Source of the DNA: a virus
Virus record (IMG/VR): IMGVR_UViG_3300035698_003924
Span: 1-64,000 of that record
Length of the DNA: 64,000 nucleotides
Reading direction: 5' to 3' (one strand)
The notes beneath the pieces were generated by a model, which saw only the letters and a list, made by a program, of their open reading frames with translations, had not been told where the DNA came from and made no database searches. The translations under genes and the position numbers were made by a program. Below are positions 25,315-34,452 of this stretch, piece by piece. The first letter of the stretch is position 1; every line of letters starts with the position of its first letter.

Positions 25315-26340
25315 ATGGGTGAGCTGAAAAAGCTGGACATTTCGCTGGTTCGTGAAAACCCGATTGCCTTGCGTACCTGTGACCGTACCCGCGAAGATTA
25401 TCTTGGTCTCGTCGATTCTATGAAGCAACTCGGCTTCCAAGGTGCTGTCACGGTTCGCGCGTCCAAAGACCCCGAAACGGGCGAGGACTACTACGAGTTG
25501 ATCGACGGGCTCCACCGCCTCAACGCTGCGAAGGATGCGGGGATTCAGGAAATCAACGTCGATGTGGCAAGCATGACGGACGCACAGGTTTTGGCCGCGC
25601 AGCTTATGGCAAACGTCCATAAGATCGAGACCAAGCCCGTCGAGTATTCGCAGCAGCTCAGTCGTATCCTCGCGAACGACATGATGCTGACCGAGGCCGA
25701 GCTTGCGGCCCGCTTGGGTAAGAGCCCCGCATGGATCGCTCAGCGCCTCGGCCTGAACAAGATTCAGAACGAGGAAATCGTCAAGCTGATTAACGAAGGC
25801 AAGATCAACCTCTCCAACGCTTACGCCCTTGCGCGTCTGCCAGAAGAGGAACGTGCCGACTTCGTTGATGAAGCCATGACGCTCGCGCCCAACGAGTTTG
25901 TGCCCAAGGTGCAGGCTCGCGTGAAGGAACTCAACGAGGCCCGTCGTAAGGGCAAGGACGCGGCACCCAAGGTGTTCACGGCCATCGCATACATGCAGTC
26001 CAAGAAGTCCATCGAGGATGATTTGGCGAACCCGGAGATCGGTCCCCATCTCATCTCCGCCACCGAGACGGCCACCGTCGAGGACGCCTTCCAGCTCGCG
26101 CTTCAGTGGGTGTTGCATCTTGATCCCGAAAGCATCAAGGTCCAGCAGGCCAAGTACGACGAGAAGGAAGCGGCCAAGGCTGCGAAGAAGGTCGAGTCGG
26201 ACGCTAAGAAGGCTGACAAGGCCGCCGCGAAGGCTAAGAAGGCCTCCGAGGAAGCCGCCGCTGCCGCTGTGAAGGCCACGGCTGTCTTGAACGGCGAGGA
26301 AGTCGCTGAAGAGACGCCCGTCGAGCCTGTCGAGGCGTAA
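25315..26340 (+). CDS. ParB-like DNA-binding protein 1
   Basis: 341 residues from ATG 25315, with GGAG seven bases upstream; in-frame upstream codons (25198, 25216) lack this. ParB/Srx N-domain: QGAVTVRASKD ... ELIDGLHRLNAAKDAG (~62-76), QLMANVHKIETKPVEYSQQL (~96-115). Helix-turn-helix: TEAELAARLGKSPAWIAQRLGL (~126-147). The C-terminus is a long Ala/Lys/Glu tail. ParB family members bind DNA and use CTP. Phage ParB-like proteins act in partition or regulation. Its codon use is strongly biased (GAG, AAG, GGC, CGC/CGT), unlike neighbours, suggesting high expression. Confidence 0.85.
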   Translation: MGELKKLDISLVRENPIALRTCDRTREDYLGLVDSMKQLGFQGAVTVRASKDPETGEDYYELIDGLHRLNAAKDAGIQEINVDVASMTDAQVLAAQLMANVHKIETKPVEYSQQLSRILANDMMLTEAELAARLGKSPAWIAQRLGLNKIQNEEIVKLINEGKINLSNAYALARLPEEERADFVDEAMTLAPNEFVPKVQARVKELNEARRKGKDAAPKVFTAIAYMQSKKSIEDDLANPEIGPHLISATETATVEDAFQLALQWVLHLDPESIKVQQAKYDEKEAAKAAKKVESDAKKADKAAAKAKKASEEAAAAAVKATAVLNGEEVAEETPVEPVEA

Positions 26341-26353
26341 GGTTCACTGAATC
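26341..26353 (+). promoter_or_regulatory. 13-bp palindrome GGTTCACTGAATC
   Basis: Begins at the base after the ParB-like gene's stop codon. One of eight copies of GGTTYRCTGAAYC-type sites in the window, six of them in regulatory or gene-junction positions. Confidence 0.5.
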
Positions 26354-26354
26354 A

Positions 26355-26389
26355 TGGAACAGGCAGCGGGATACCCGTTGCCTGTTCCA
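26355..26389 (+). terminator. 16-bp hairpin after the ParB-like gene
   Basis: TGGAACAGGCAGCGGG, ATA loop, CCCGTTGCCTGTTCCA: a nearly perfect 16-bp stem (one G-U). No T-tract follows, so it may be a transcript-end stabiliser or partial terminator that sets the ratio of this gene to downstream genes. Confidence 0.65.
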
Positions 26390-26441
26390 CATTACTATCT
26401 AGGATTCACCAAACCATCCACATCAACTGAAAGAGACTACT

Positions 26442-27116
26442 ATGACTGAGCTGGAAAAGACGCCCGAAGCCGCTGTCCCCGCGACCCTGGATATGGGCAG
26501 CGCGGTTCAGAAGCACAGCGCCGAGGAGTTCGATAAGCTGGCTGCATCGACGTTCATGCCGCGTCTGCAACTCATGACGTCCAACTCGGAGAAGTGCAAG
26601 GCGGGCGAGTTCCCGATCAACCATTACGCGTTGGTCAAGGGGAGCGAGTTTGTGGACATGGGCGGCGAAGTGGACGTGCTGGTTATCATCTGGAGGCCCA
26701 AGGCGTTGCGTATGGGCGATCAGGTGCTGGCTTACTTCGACACCGAGCATGAGGAGTTCAAGCGGATCGAAGCTGATTCAACGAAGCCGAACTCGAAGTG
26801 CATGTATGGCCCGGAGTTCTTGGTCTGGATCCCTGAGGCCAAGACGTTCGCGACATTCTTTATGGGCTCTATCTCAGCCCGTAATGAATCCGGGGCTGTT
26901 CTGGCAAATCTCGGGCAGGCCATGACCATTGCTGCCCAGAAGATCAGCAACCCCAACTTCACTTGGTTCGCACCTCAAGCGAAGAAGTGTTCGAATCCGA
27001 TTCAGCTCCCGGACCAGGACATCTTCGACGCCGCTGCCGAGAAGTTCAACAATCCCGTACAGTCGGACGTCGAGACTGCTGACGCCCCGGCGGACGGTGA
27101 GGAACGCGCTAGGTAG
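26442..27116 (+). CDS. Probable phage ssDNA-binding-like or abundant early protein
   Basis: 224 residues. Central block FMPRLQLMTSNSEKCKAGEFPINHYALVKGSEFVDMGGEVDVLVIIWRPKALRM ... CMYGPEFLVWIP looks like a compact beta fold; the C-terminus is acidic and flexible (DVETADAPADGEER), a layout seen in phage SSBs. Codon use is as strongly biased as in the preceding ParB-like gene, implying high protein levels, which would suit an SSB. No domain is firmly recognised, so the SSB call is a guess. Confidence 0.5.
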   Translation: MTELEKTPEAAVPATLDMGSAVQKHSAEEFDKLAASTFMPRLQLMTSNSEKCKAGEFPINHYALVKGSEFVDMGGEVDVLVIIWRPKALRMGDQVLAYFDTEHEEFKRIEADSTKPNSKCMYGPEFLVWIPEAKTFATFFMGSISARNESGAVLANLGQAMTIAAQKISNPNFTWFAPQAKKCSNPIQLPDQDIFDAAAEKFNNPVQSDVETADAPADGEERAR

Positions 27117-27173
27117 AGTAGATGGCCTCCTCGACCGAAGTAGTCTGACGAGACGAAAAGGCGGGCGGCGACG

Positions 27174-27201
27174 GGTACCGGGGAGGATTCTCCCCGGTGC
27201 C
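27174..27201 (+). terminator. Rho-independent terminator
   Basis: GGTACCGGGGAG, loop GATT, CTCCCCGGTGCC: 12-bp GC-rich stem followed by TTATTTA. It separates the two highly biased genes from the replication genes downstream. Confidence 0.8.
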
Positions 27202-27243
27202 TTATTTACAACCAACGTAAGCATAACGAGAGACGATCACGAC

Positions 27244-27747
27244 ATGCCCAAGGTTACACCCATACTGGCTACCCAGGTCAACTGGGGCACGTTCATTGAA
27301 TCTGCCAAACGCTACACGGGAGTATCCCCAACAAGATGCCTTGACGACTCCAACATTGAACTGCAGGATGCTGGCGCACTTGTGCATACCATGAATGATC
27401 TTCTGAATCAGGGCCGGGTACCCCGTCTGGGGTGTCCGGCCCTACGTTATGTATCCTATGGATTCCTGATCGAGGCAAGTTGGGACGCGGTATCTACACT
27501 GATGGATGATACTGACCTGGACGTGACCCGGCTATCCGGTGACAGGCATACCGCCTGTGTAGCGACGGGCACCCTGCAACAATGGCTTATGGCGTTCCTT
27601 GGCCTACAAGATTACCACATTAGCGACTATCGCCAAGCCATGAACCAGTGTCAGTCATACCTGGAACAGTCCAAAGTGATTCGAGGAATCCTAGATACCC
27701 GTAGCAAATTGTATAGTGTTGACGGTACCTACACATTGAGAGGATGA
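27244..27747 (+). CDS. Hypothetical protein
   Basis: 167 residues from ATG 27244, the first start after the terminator (weak GAGA upstream). MPKVTPILATQVNWGTFIESAKRYTGVSPTRCLDDSN... Leucine- and tyrosine-rich, probably globular and helical. Not recognised. It opens the rightward replication gene run that leads to the helicase and polymerase. Confidence 0.65.
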   Translation: MPKVTPILATQVNWGTFIESAKRYTGVSPTRCLDDSNIELQDAGALVHTMNDLLNQGRVPRLGCPALRYVSYGFLIEASWDAVSTLMDDTDLDVTRLSGDRHTACVATGTLQQWLMAFLGLQDYHISDYRQAMNQCQSYLEQSKVIRGILDTRSKLYSVDGTYTLRG

Positions 27748-27750
27748 GTC

Positions 27751-28248
27751 ATGATCCCGTCGTTCTATGAAAATACACCGTTCGAGTACAGAGGCTATCA
27801 TGCTTATGGCTGGCACCCAGGTAACAGAGTAAACGAGTATGAGTGCTACCTGGACAAAGGCTATGACACCCCGTGTCTTGTGGCCCGTGTCTTGCTGCCA
27901 GAGATATCGCTATACGGGTTCCAGTACGAGCAGTTAGCGGCACTCGCACTAGACGGAGCAGTATATAATCCGCCGCTGATTCAAGTACAGTCGAAACTGG
28001 TGCCCAGAGGTACGCACACCTACACTCATGCACATATGGATCCGATGGAACTCGTGTGGCGGGGTGACATAGATATTACGGTAAAGGATAATTGCTGCCT
28101 GTCACCCGCATACCAGTCCATGTATAAGTGGGTATACACAATCGGCAGGAAGTGTTGGATATATTATTCGGCAACAACGCCCTGTGAGGAATGTGGCTTG
28201 ATGCCCTACACACTACCTGAAAGGTACGACAGATGGCTGACCGTATAG
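27751..28248 (+). CDS. Hypothetical protein
   Basis: 165 residues; AGAGGATGA precedes ATG 27751, 3 bp after the upstream stop. Rich in Tyr and Trp, with a C-terminal CEECG pair that could join other cysteines in metal binding. Overlaps the helicase gene start by 16 bp. Not recognised. Confidence 0.65.
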   Translation: MIPSFYENTPFEYRGYHAYGWHPGNRVNEYECYLDKGYDTPCLVARVLLPEISLYGFQYEQLAALALDGAVYNPPLIQVQSKLVPRGTHTYTHAHMDPMELVWRGDIDITVKDNCCLSPAYQSMYKWVYTIGRKCWIYYSATTPCEECGLMPYTLPERYDRWLTV

Positions 28249-30203
28249 TCCATACGAAGTTCATCGCTGGTGGCTATAAGTTACCTATCACGCTGACATA
28301 TAAAGGTGCTCGTATCTTTGTCCAGTTCCCGTTCAGCCGGATTATGATTAGCGAAATCAAACAGATGGAAGGCCACAAGTGGCATGGCTTTGAAGATCCG
28401 CCCCGTAAGGTTTGGTCAATCGCTGACAGTACCCGTAACGCGTTCCAGATGGCGTATCTTGAGGGCAAGAACCCGTACGCTACATACGAGGCACCGATAG
28501 ACCTGGAGCAAGTATCATCCGACCGACCGCTGTACAACCACCAGCTACAGATGAAAGCCACGGGCCTCCAGTATCATTATGTGATCTGGGGCTGCGAGAT
28601 GGGAACAGGCAAGACCCTCTCGGCGATTGAAGTAATCGAGGCGGCCGATCTTGGTGGGTACGCTGTCTGGTATGTCGGTCCCCGTTCCGGTGTGATCGCC
28701 GTGGAACGTGAGATACGCAAGTGGAAGTGTACTGTACCCATCGAACTCATGACCTACGAGCGTCTAACGAAGCGCGTAGCTGAATGGGAAGATGACGCTC
28801 CAGCCCCGCGTATCGTGATCTTCGATGAATCCTCCAAGATCAAGAACCCTACCGCGCAACGCTCCCAGGCTGCTAAGCATCTAGCTGATGCTATCCGTAC
28901 CGAGCATGGTGACATGGGCTACGTGATCCTCATGTCTGGTACACCTGCTCCAAAGAATCCGGTTGACTGGTGGTGGCAATGCGAGGTAGCGTGTCCGGGC
29001 TTCATCAAGGAAGGTTCGCAAGGTAAGTTTCGTACCCGCTTGAGTGTTATCGAGACACGCGAGAACATGATAACAGGTGGTAGCTACCCGCATATCGTGA
29101 CATGGCTCGACGATGCCAAGAAGTGTAACATCTGTGGCGAGTTCGAGGACCATGAGAAACATGACCCGTCTAAGCGGTTATTCAAGGGTAAGACTGGAAC
29201 CAAGACGGCAACAGAGCAACCGTCCTTGGGGCCACATGCTTTCATCGCGTCCAAGAATGAGGTCGAGTACCTATACAAACGTATGATGGGTCTGGTGCTG
29301 GTACAGTTCAAGAAGGACTGTCTCGACCTGCCGGACAAGCAATATGTGGTTGAGAAAATCAGACCGACACCGGACATCTTACGAGCAGCCAAGCTGATTA
29401 AGCAAACCGCCAACAGGGTCATTGAGGCTTTGACCCGTATCCGTGAGTTGTCGGATGGCTTCCAGTATTCCAAGGAACAGGACGGTACAGAACAGTGTCC
29501 GAACTGTCTCGGTACTGGACAAGTTCAGATACCAGAGATGGCTGAAGGTGCAGTACCCGAAGAAGTCAAGACCGAGAACTACACGATGGTCGATGCCTGT
29601 TGTGACTACTGCGGTGGCGATGGCGAGGTACCCCGGTATGTGCGCCCGACCATCGAGACTGGTAGCCCGAAGGATGCTTTCTTCGTGGATCAATTAGATT
29701 TGCATGAGGACATCGGGCGCTATGTCGTGTGGGGAGGATTCACCGGGACTATAGACAGGCTCGTAGCCCTGGCCCACCAGCAGGGCTGGTGTACGTTGCG
29801 TGTCGATGGTCGAGCGTTCGCCGCACAGTCGCCGATGGGTGACATAGCTGACGTGAACGAATACTTCGATGCGATGGACCTGTCGCACCCGGACCACGAG
29901 AGACTGCTGGAGAAGATTCCTAAAATCTGTTTCGTGGGTCACCCGCAAGCTGGGGGTATGGCGCTCACTTTGACGTCCAGTCCTACCGCCCTGTACTATA
30001 GCAACTGCTTCGACGGCGGTGCGCGTATGCAGTCTGAGGATCGTATCCACCGTGCTGGCATGGACGTGAACCGGGGAGCAACGATCATTGATCTGGAGAT
30101 GCTACCTACGGACAGGCTGGTACTGGAGAACCTGCGTAAGAAGAAACGTATGCAGGACTTGACGATGGGCCAACTTGAGGAGGTAATGGCAGATGCGAGT
30201 TAG
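28233..30203 (+). CDS. SF2 (SNF2-like) DNA helicase with zinc hairpins
   Basis: 656 residues. Walker A EMGTGKT (~128), DESS box (~195, IVIFDESSKIKNP), SGTPAPKNP (motif III), and C-terminal VGHPQAGGMALTLTSS ... SEDRIHRAGM (motifs V/VI). Two zinc-binding insertions: CNICGEFEDHEKH (~292) and a DnaJ-like CPNCLGTGQ ... CCDYCGGDGE (~425-470). Members of this family remodel or unwind DNA in phage replication and recombination. The N-terminal ~100 residues resemble no domain I can name. Confidence 0.87.
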   Translation: MADRIVHTKFIAGGYKLPITLTYKGARIFVQFPFSRIMISEIKQMEGHKWHGFEDPPRKVWSIADSTRNAFQMAYLEGKNPYATYEAPIDLEQVSSDRPLYNHQLQMKATGLQYHYVIWGCEMGTGKTLSAIEVIEAADLGGYAVWYVGPRSGVIAVEREIRKWKCTVPIELMTYERLTKRVAEWEDDAPAPRIVIFDESSKIKNPTAQRSQAAKHLADAIRTEHGDMGYVILMSGTPAPKNPVDWWWQCEVACPGFIKEGSQGKFRTRLSVIETRENMITGGSYPHIVTWLDDAKKCNICGEFEDHEKHDPSKRLFKGKTGTKTATEQPSLGPHAFIASKNEVEYLYKRMMGLVLVQFKKDCLDLPDKQYVVEKIRPTPDILRAAKLIKQTANRVIEALTRIRELSDGFQYSKEQDGTEQCPNCLGTGQVQIPEMAEGAVPEEVKTENYTMVDACCDYCGGDGEVPRYVRPTIETGSPKDAFFVDQLDLHEDIGRYVVWGGFTGTIDRLVALAHQQGWCTLRVDGRAFAAQSPMGDIADVNEYFDAMDLSHPDHERLLEKIPKICFVGHPQAGGMALTLTSSPTALYYSNCFDGGARMQSEDRIHRAGMDVNRGATIIDLEMLPTDRLVLENLRKKKRMQDLTMGQLEEVMADAS

Positions 30204-30372
30204 TGAGCTGATAAGCAAACTACAAGAGGCACAAGCAGAGTCTGGCGATCGGATGACTTGGTGCAATACCTTCTGCCCGGTATGCGATGCCGAGTTTGAC
30301 AATCATCATGTCAGTGAGATCAACTTCACTGAGGGTAAGGGATTCGAGCTACTTTTTGAAAGGATGGACTAA
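30193..30372 (+). CDS. Small zinc-finger-like protein
   Basis: 59 residues, starting inside the end of the helicase gene with AGGAGGT upstream, and ending 3 bp before the next ParB-like gene. Sequence contains FCPVCDAEFDNHH, a CxxC-x6-HH arrangement that could bind zinc. Too short for usual gene callers but well placed and with a strong ribosome site. Confidence 0.65.
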   Translation: MRVSELISKLQEAQAESGDRMTWCNTFCPVCDAEFDNHHVSEINFTEGKGFELLFERMD

Positions 30373-30374
30373 TC

Positions 30375-31217
30375 ATGGCCGGACCGACGCTACACACTAT
30401 CAACGTGAAGGACTTGCACATCGACGCCGCCTTCAATTGTCGCGGTATGATTGCGCCAATCGATGTCGTCGAATTGGCTAAGGACATCGAGGCCCATGGC
30501 CTCATCCAGCCCGTGACAGTCTCGCCATATAATGAGGAAATGCGGCTCAAGACCGGCTATAAGTATAGGCTAGTGGCAGGATTCCGTAGAGCTACGGCGA
30601 CGTTTGTGGTGCTGAAGCGCACCGTGATTCTGGGAATCGTCAACGATAACATGCAGGATGATGCGACAGCCCGTATCTTCAACTTGGCCGAGAACATCCA
30701 GCGCAAGGACTTGAACATCTTGCAGGAAGCCCTTGCTATCAAGTCCCTGTATGATATGGGTATCGGTGAGGAAGCTTGTGCCGCGCAGCTCGGCAAGTCA
30801 CGCGGTTGGGTGCAGGTACGTGGCATGTTGCTACGGCTGCCCAATGATATCCAGGTCCAGTGTGCTGCCGGATTCATCAAGCAGACACAGATCCGCGACC
30901 TCACTACGGTCTTGAATGACAGCGGCACAGATGCCTGCATCCTCGTGGCCCGTGACATGAAGGCCGCCCGTATCAAGGGTGAGGTACTGGGACCGGTCGT
31001 GAAGAAGCGTAGTCCCCTCAAGTCCAAGTGTGTCCGTAAGCGCCCAGAGATTCAAAACATGATCGACCACATTGCAGCTAATGTCGGTATGGGCATCCAG
31101 ACACGGGCGCTCGCATGGTGTGCCGGTGAGATCACGACCGGAGAGATTTGTACTGACATCAAGGAGCATATGCACGGACTAGGTTTGCTCTACGCCCCGC
31201 ATGAGGATGAAAGCTAA
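30375..31217 (+). CDS. ParB-like DNA-binding protein 2
   Basis: 280 residues. Typical ParB order: LIQPVTVSPYN (~43-53), YRLVAGFRRATAT (~64-76, the GxRR box), FNLAENIQRKDLNILQEALAI (~102-122), then a helix-turn-helix GEEACAAQLGKSRGWVQVRGMLLRLP (~135-160). It is closer to canonical ParB than the other two in this genome. No ParA is visible, so partition is unlikely on its own; a regulatory or replication role is more probable. Confidence 0.88.
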   Translation: MAGPTLHTINVKDLHIDAAFNCRGMIAPIDVVELAKDIEAHGLIQPVTVSPYNEEMRLKTGYKYRLVAGFRRATATFVVLKRTVILGIVNDNMQDDATARIFNLAENIQRKDLNILQEALAIKSLYDMGIGEEACAAQLGKSRGWVQVRGMLLRLPNDIQVQCAAGFIKQTQIRDLTTVLNDSGTDACILVARDMKAARIKGEVLGPVVKKRSPLKSKCVRKRPEIQNMIDHIAANVGMGIQTRALAWCAGEITTGEICTDIKEHMHGLGLLYAPHEDES

Positions 31218-31474
31218 TGGCCGACCCTGACCTGATTGAGAAAACCACCTCCGCATTGGTAGAAGAACTGGCTAATAGGCTAGATCTTTTTGTTGTGGCC
31301 GGCGTGAAGATGCGAACAGCCAAAGAGTCTATAGAATTCAAGTTCTACAGGGGCGATACCACCAGCTGTGCGGGCCTTTGCTCTGGCTTGACACATGTAA
31401 TCTGGCAAGATCACGCTGCTGAGGATGCCCTCGACATGGAGGAAGAAGGCAATGAGTCAGATCACATGGGTTAA
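31217..31474 (+). CDS. Small hypothetical protein
   Basis: 85 residues, TAATG coupling to the ParB-like gene. MADPDLIEKTTSALVEELANRLDLFVVAGVK... with an acidic C-terminus (EDALDMEEEGNESD). Not recognised. Confidence 0.65.
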   Translation: MADPDLIEKTTSALVEELANRLDLFVVAGVKMRTAKESIEFKFYRGDTTSCAGLCSGLTHVIWQDHAAEDALDMEEEGNESDHMG

Positions 31475-31592
31475 GATGTTAGCTGTTGTAGCAATTGCCG
31501 TAGGTTTCGGATTTATGTCCAGGTGGATGGGCTACGATGAGGGTACCTGCTACATTGTAGCGATGGTCGTTTATTTCAACATGATTGGGTGA
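31452..31592 (+). CDS. Small membrane protein
   Basis: 46 residues, starting within the previous gene after GAAGGC. MLAVVAIAVGFGFM and YIVAMVVYFNMIG form one or two membrane-spanning segments. Overlap with neighbours and hydrophobic pattern support it. It could be part of a dispersed lysis or membrane function, but nothing proves this. Confidence 0.5.
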   Translation: MSQITWVKMLAVVAIAVGFGFMSRWMGYDEGTCYIVAMVVYFNMIG

Positions 31593-31595
31593 ACC

Positions 31596-31754
31596 ATGAA
31601 GAAGAAAACAAGAAAACTACTGTGCAGTATCGCGATACCCGTGGCAACCGGAATGTTCTTCATGACTATTACTACCCTCATAGGATACACTGAGGATACT
31701 GCGTTATTGGTGGGGCTAATAACTTCTTACGCAGCGAACGCGGAGTTGACATGA
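31596..31754 (+). CDS. Small two-helix membrane protein
   Basis: 52 residues: a basic start (MKKKTRK), hydrophobic LLCSIAIPVATGMFFMTITTLIGY, short loop, ALLVGLITSYAANA. ATGA overlap with the DNA polymerase gene. A two-helix topology with short length is compatible with a holin, but there is no endolysin nearby, so this is only a possibility. Confidence 0.55.
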   Translation: MKKKTRKLLCSIAIPVATGMFFMTITTLIGYTEDTALLVGLITSYAANAELT

Positions 31755-34078
31755 TAATCTTCGACACAGAAACGTGTGGCCTACACGGACCCATCGTCTT
31801 GATACAGTATGCGTATGACGATGGCCCGGTGCTTATGCACGGGCCGTGGACTACGCCGATTGCTGAGACCAAGGAACTGTTGGAGGAACTATGTAACCAC
31901 GAGGGCGGTGTCTGCGGATTTAACCTAGCGTTCGACTGGTTCCATGTGTGTCAGATGTATACGACCATTGTCGAACTCTTGCGTACAGGTGTACCTGCTA
32001 CCGCGATCATGGGTGACCATATCAATGAGTACGCAGCTTGTGAGCCAGAGGCCCGTTACGGGGATTGTTTGAAGCCGGTCACGGCTCTCGACCTCATGCT
32101 ACACGCCCGTAAAGGCCCCTATCAAAGTACGATGAACCGTGCAGATATCAAGATCAAGCGTGTACCTACACTGTTGTCCGAGGCGTTAGCTAAGGAGCTG
32201 ACTAAGCGAATCAAACTGAAGGATGTGTACTTCGCTCGTAAGCAGGACTATCGGAAGCGTTGGCAGGTCGAGGACATCCTCGACGAGAATGACGTTATGG
32301 TCCCGGACTTCAAGGATGTGGTGTTGAGGTTCGCACCATCGTCTGCCCTCAAAGCCCTGGCCGAAGATGCATTAGGCGTTGACACAAAATCCGTGACCCG
32401 GTTCGCTGCTGTAGAGGTACACAAGAACCACTCCCCAAAGGAGTACGGATACGCGCCATTCGCTCTTGCTGTGGGTACGTCCGAGGACTGGATGGGCGCA
32501 TGGCCACAGGTCATACGTGCGCATATCCAACACTGGGAGTACAACGTACTTGCTAGACAGTATGCGGAAGACGACGTCACATACACCCGTATGCTTTATG
32601 AATACTTCGAGCGGCCACCCGTAGGCGATAACGATAGCCTGCTAGCCTGCATGGTGGGTGCGGTACGGTGGCGCGGATATAAGATTGACGTAGAGCGTAT
32701 GCGTGAGCTACGGGCCGACGCTGTGACACGACGGGCTGCACTCGGATTCAATTTCAACTCAGCGCCTATGTGCCGCCGGTACATCGAGGATAAGCTATCG
32801 GATACCGAGGCGGGTGTGCTGGTAGTAGACGGTAAGGTCACCACCAAGGCCGTGATCTTGGAGGCTGTAGCTGGCTGGACGACGTCCGCTGTGTGCCTGT
32901 ACTGTAACGGTATGGGCTGCATGGCCTGTGAGGACGGGTTGATTGAATCAGATGACCCGCACCCCGCGGCTGTACGTGCTAGAGAGATACTGAACGCTCG
33001 TCATGCAGCCAAAGAGGTAGAGCTGTTCGATAAGCTGCTGACTGCAGAAAGATTCCATGCATCATTTGTGGTGATCGGCACCAAGAGTTCACGGATGGCC
33101 GGCGCCGATAAGCTCAACGCTCAAGGTATCAAACGCGCCAAAGAGGTACGGTCCGCGTTTCCGCTTGCCGACCGTGGCTTGATACTAGCTGGCGGTGACT
33201 TCATCTCGTTCGAGGTCAACATCACCGCTGCGGTGTACCCTGATGAGCGGCTGATCGCACAGCTCAAGACAGGTAAAAAGATCCACGGCTTTTGGGGCCA
33301 GAAGTTTTTCCCCAAGTTGTCCTATGATGAGATCATGGCATCTAAGGGGCACGAAGATCCGTGGCAGGACTTCTACACACGCAGCAAGAACGGTGTCTTT
33401 GCTCTGATATATTTCGGCACGGAGTACACGTTACAGACACGCGTAGGGTTGGGCGAGGTTGAGGCTACGGCTAGCTTCGCTGCTATCCTAGAGGAATACC
33501 CTGACTTCGCTGAGAAGCGTAAGGTCGTAGTCAAACGGTTCTGCTCAATGCAGCAGCCCGCTGGCCTAGGTACGAAGGTGGAGTGGCATGAGCCGGATGA
33601 CTATATCGAATCTATCTTTGGATTTCGTCGATACTTCACCCTTGAAAATCAGATCTGCCGGGTCTTATTCGAGCTTGCCGAAGACCCACCCAAAGCTTGG
33701 ACCCGTCTCCAGATCAAAACGGTTCGACGAGAGCGTATCCAAACTGTTAGCGGAGCAGCTCGGTCAGCCCTTTTTGCTGCTGCCTTTGCAGTCCAAAGTG
33801 CAAATATGCGGGCGGCGGGTAACCATATCATTCAGTGTACCGGAGCCGAGACCAATAAAGAACTCCAGTGCCGTCTATGGGCCTTGCAGCCATGTGGTAT
33901 TACTAAGTGGCACATCCAGCCCATGAACATCCATGATGAAATCATGGCACCCATGCTGCCGGAGTGCGTACAGGCGGCAAATGGTATCGTAGCAGACATG
34001 ATAGAAGAATACAAGCAGCACATACCTTTAATCGGCATAGATTGGGGAGATCATTTAGAATCATGGGCAAGCAAATAG
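31751..34078 (+). CDS. Family A DNA polymerase with 3'-5' exonuclease
   Basis: 775 residues. Exonuclease: IIFDTETCG (Exo I, residues 3-8), FNLAFDW (Exo II), YAEDDVTYTRMLYE (Exo III). Polymerase: GGDFISFEVNITAAV (motif A), RSKNGVFALIYFG (motif B, with Lys, Phe and Tyr at the expected O-helix spacing), MNIHDEIMAP (motif C, HDE). A zinc-hairpin-like CLYCNGMGCMACEDG sits between the domains, like the hairpin in the phage's helicase. This is the replicative polymerase. Confidence 0.92.
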   Translation: MIIFDTETCGLHGPIVLIQYAYDDGPVLMHGPWTTPIAETKELLEELCNHEGGVCGFNLAFDWFHVCQMYTTIVELLRTGVPATAIMGDHINEYAACEPEARYGDCLKPVTALDLMLHARKGPYQSTMNRADIKIKRVPTLLSEALAKELTKRIKLKDVYFARKQDYRKRWQVEDILDENDVMVPDFKDVVLRFAPSSALKALAEDALGVDTKSVTRFAAVEVHKNHSPKEYGYAPFALAVGTSEDWMGAWPQVIRAHIQHWEYNVLARQYAEDDVTYTRMLYEYFERPPVGDNDSLLACMVGAVRWRGYKIDVERMRELRADAVTRRAALGFNFNSAPMCRRYIEDKLSDTEAGVLVVDGKVTTKAVILEAVAGWTTSAVCLYCNGMGCMACEDGLIESDDPHPAAVRAREILNARHAAKEVELFDKLLTAERFHASFVVIGTKSSRMAGADKLNAQGIKRAKEVRSAFPLADRGLILAGGDFISFEVNITAAVYPDERLIAQLKTGKKIHGFWGQKFFPKLSYDEIMASKGHEDPWQDFYTRSKNGVFALIYFGTEYTLQTRVGLGEVEATASFAAILEEYPDFAEKRKVVVKRFCSMQQPAGLGTKVEWHEPDDYIESIFGFRRYFTLENQICRVLFELAEDPPKAWTRLQIKTVRRERIQTVSGAARSALFAAAFAVQSANMRAAGNHIIQCTGAETNKELQCRLWALQPCGITKWHIQPMNIHDEIMAPMLPECVQAANGIVADMIEEYKQHIPLIGIDWGDHLESWASK

Positions 34079-34452
34079 TTAGTAACTCTGAGAAAAATAT
34101 GGCCAAACTGGTCACGGTGCAGGACGGGCTACACGATACCATATTGAAACTACGGCGTATCGAGTACATCGTGGACTCACACCTGTTCCAAGTCTTTTGG
34201 GGCCGGTCAACGAAGGAGCAGCAACTAACCGTCATCGAGGTACTAGAGCACCGTGATCTTATAGCCCTAATCAAGTGGCTGGATACACACCCGAGTCTAG
34301 ACGTGGGAGAACTGTCGTCCGGGCAGCTCAAGGCCCGTGCCCGTATGCTCAAGATCGTGAATTACAGCAGGCTAACTAAGGTCGAACTGATTCGTGCAAT
34401 CAAGGAGTGTGAGAATGAGCGGCTCCAAGCAGCAACTGTATCTAAGGATTGA
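34063..34452 (+). CDS. Protein with SAP/Rho-N-like motif
   Basis: 129 residues from ATG 34063, overlapping the polymerase stop by 16 bp. The C-terminal LSSGQLKARARMLKIVNYSRLTKVELIRAIKE has the helix-extension-helix pattern of SAP and Rho N-terminal domains, which bind nucleic acids. The N-terminal part is helical. Probably an accessory replication or RNA-binding factor (inference). Confidence 0.65.
   Translation: MGKQIVSNSEKNMAKLVTVQDGLHDTILKLRRIEYIVDSHLFQVFWGRSTKEQQLTVIEVLEHRDLIALIKWLDTHPSLDVGELSSGQLKARARMLKIVNYSRLTKVELIRAIKECENERLQAATVSKD

Noticed and set aside
25279-26118. 279-codon minus-strand frame over the first ParB-like gene
   Set aside because: It results from the strong codon bias of the plus-strand gene; the plus strand has clear ParB motifs.
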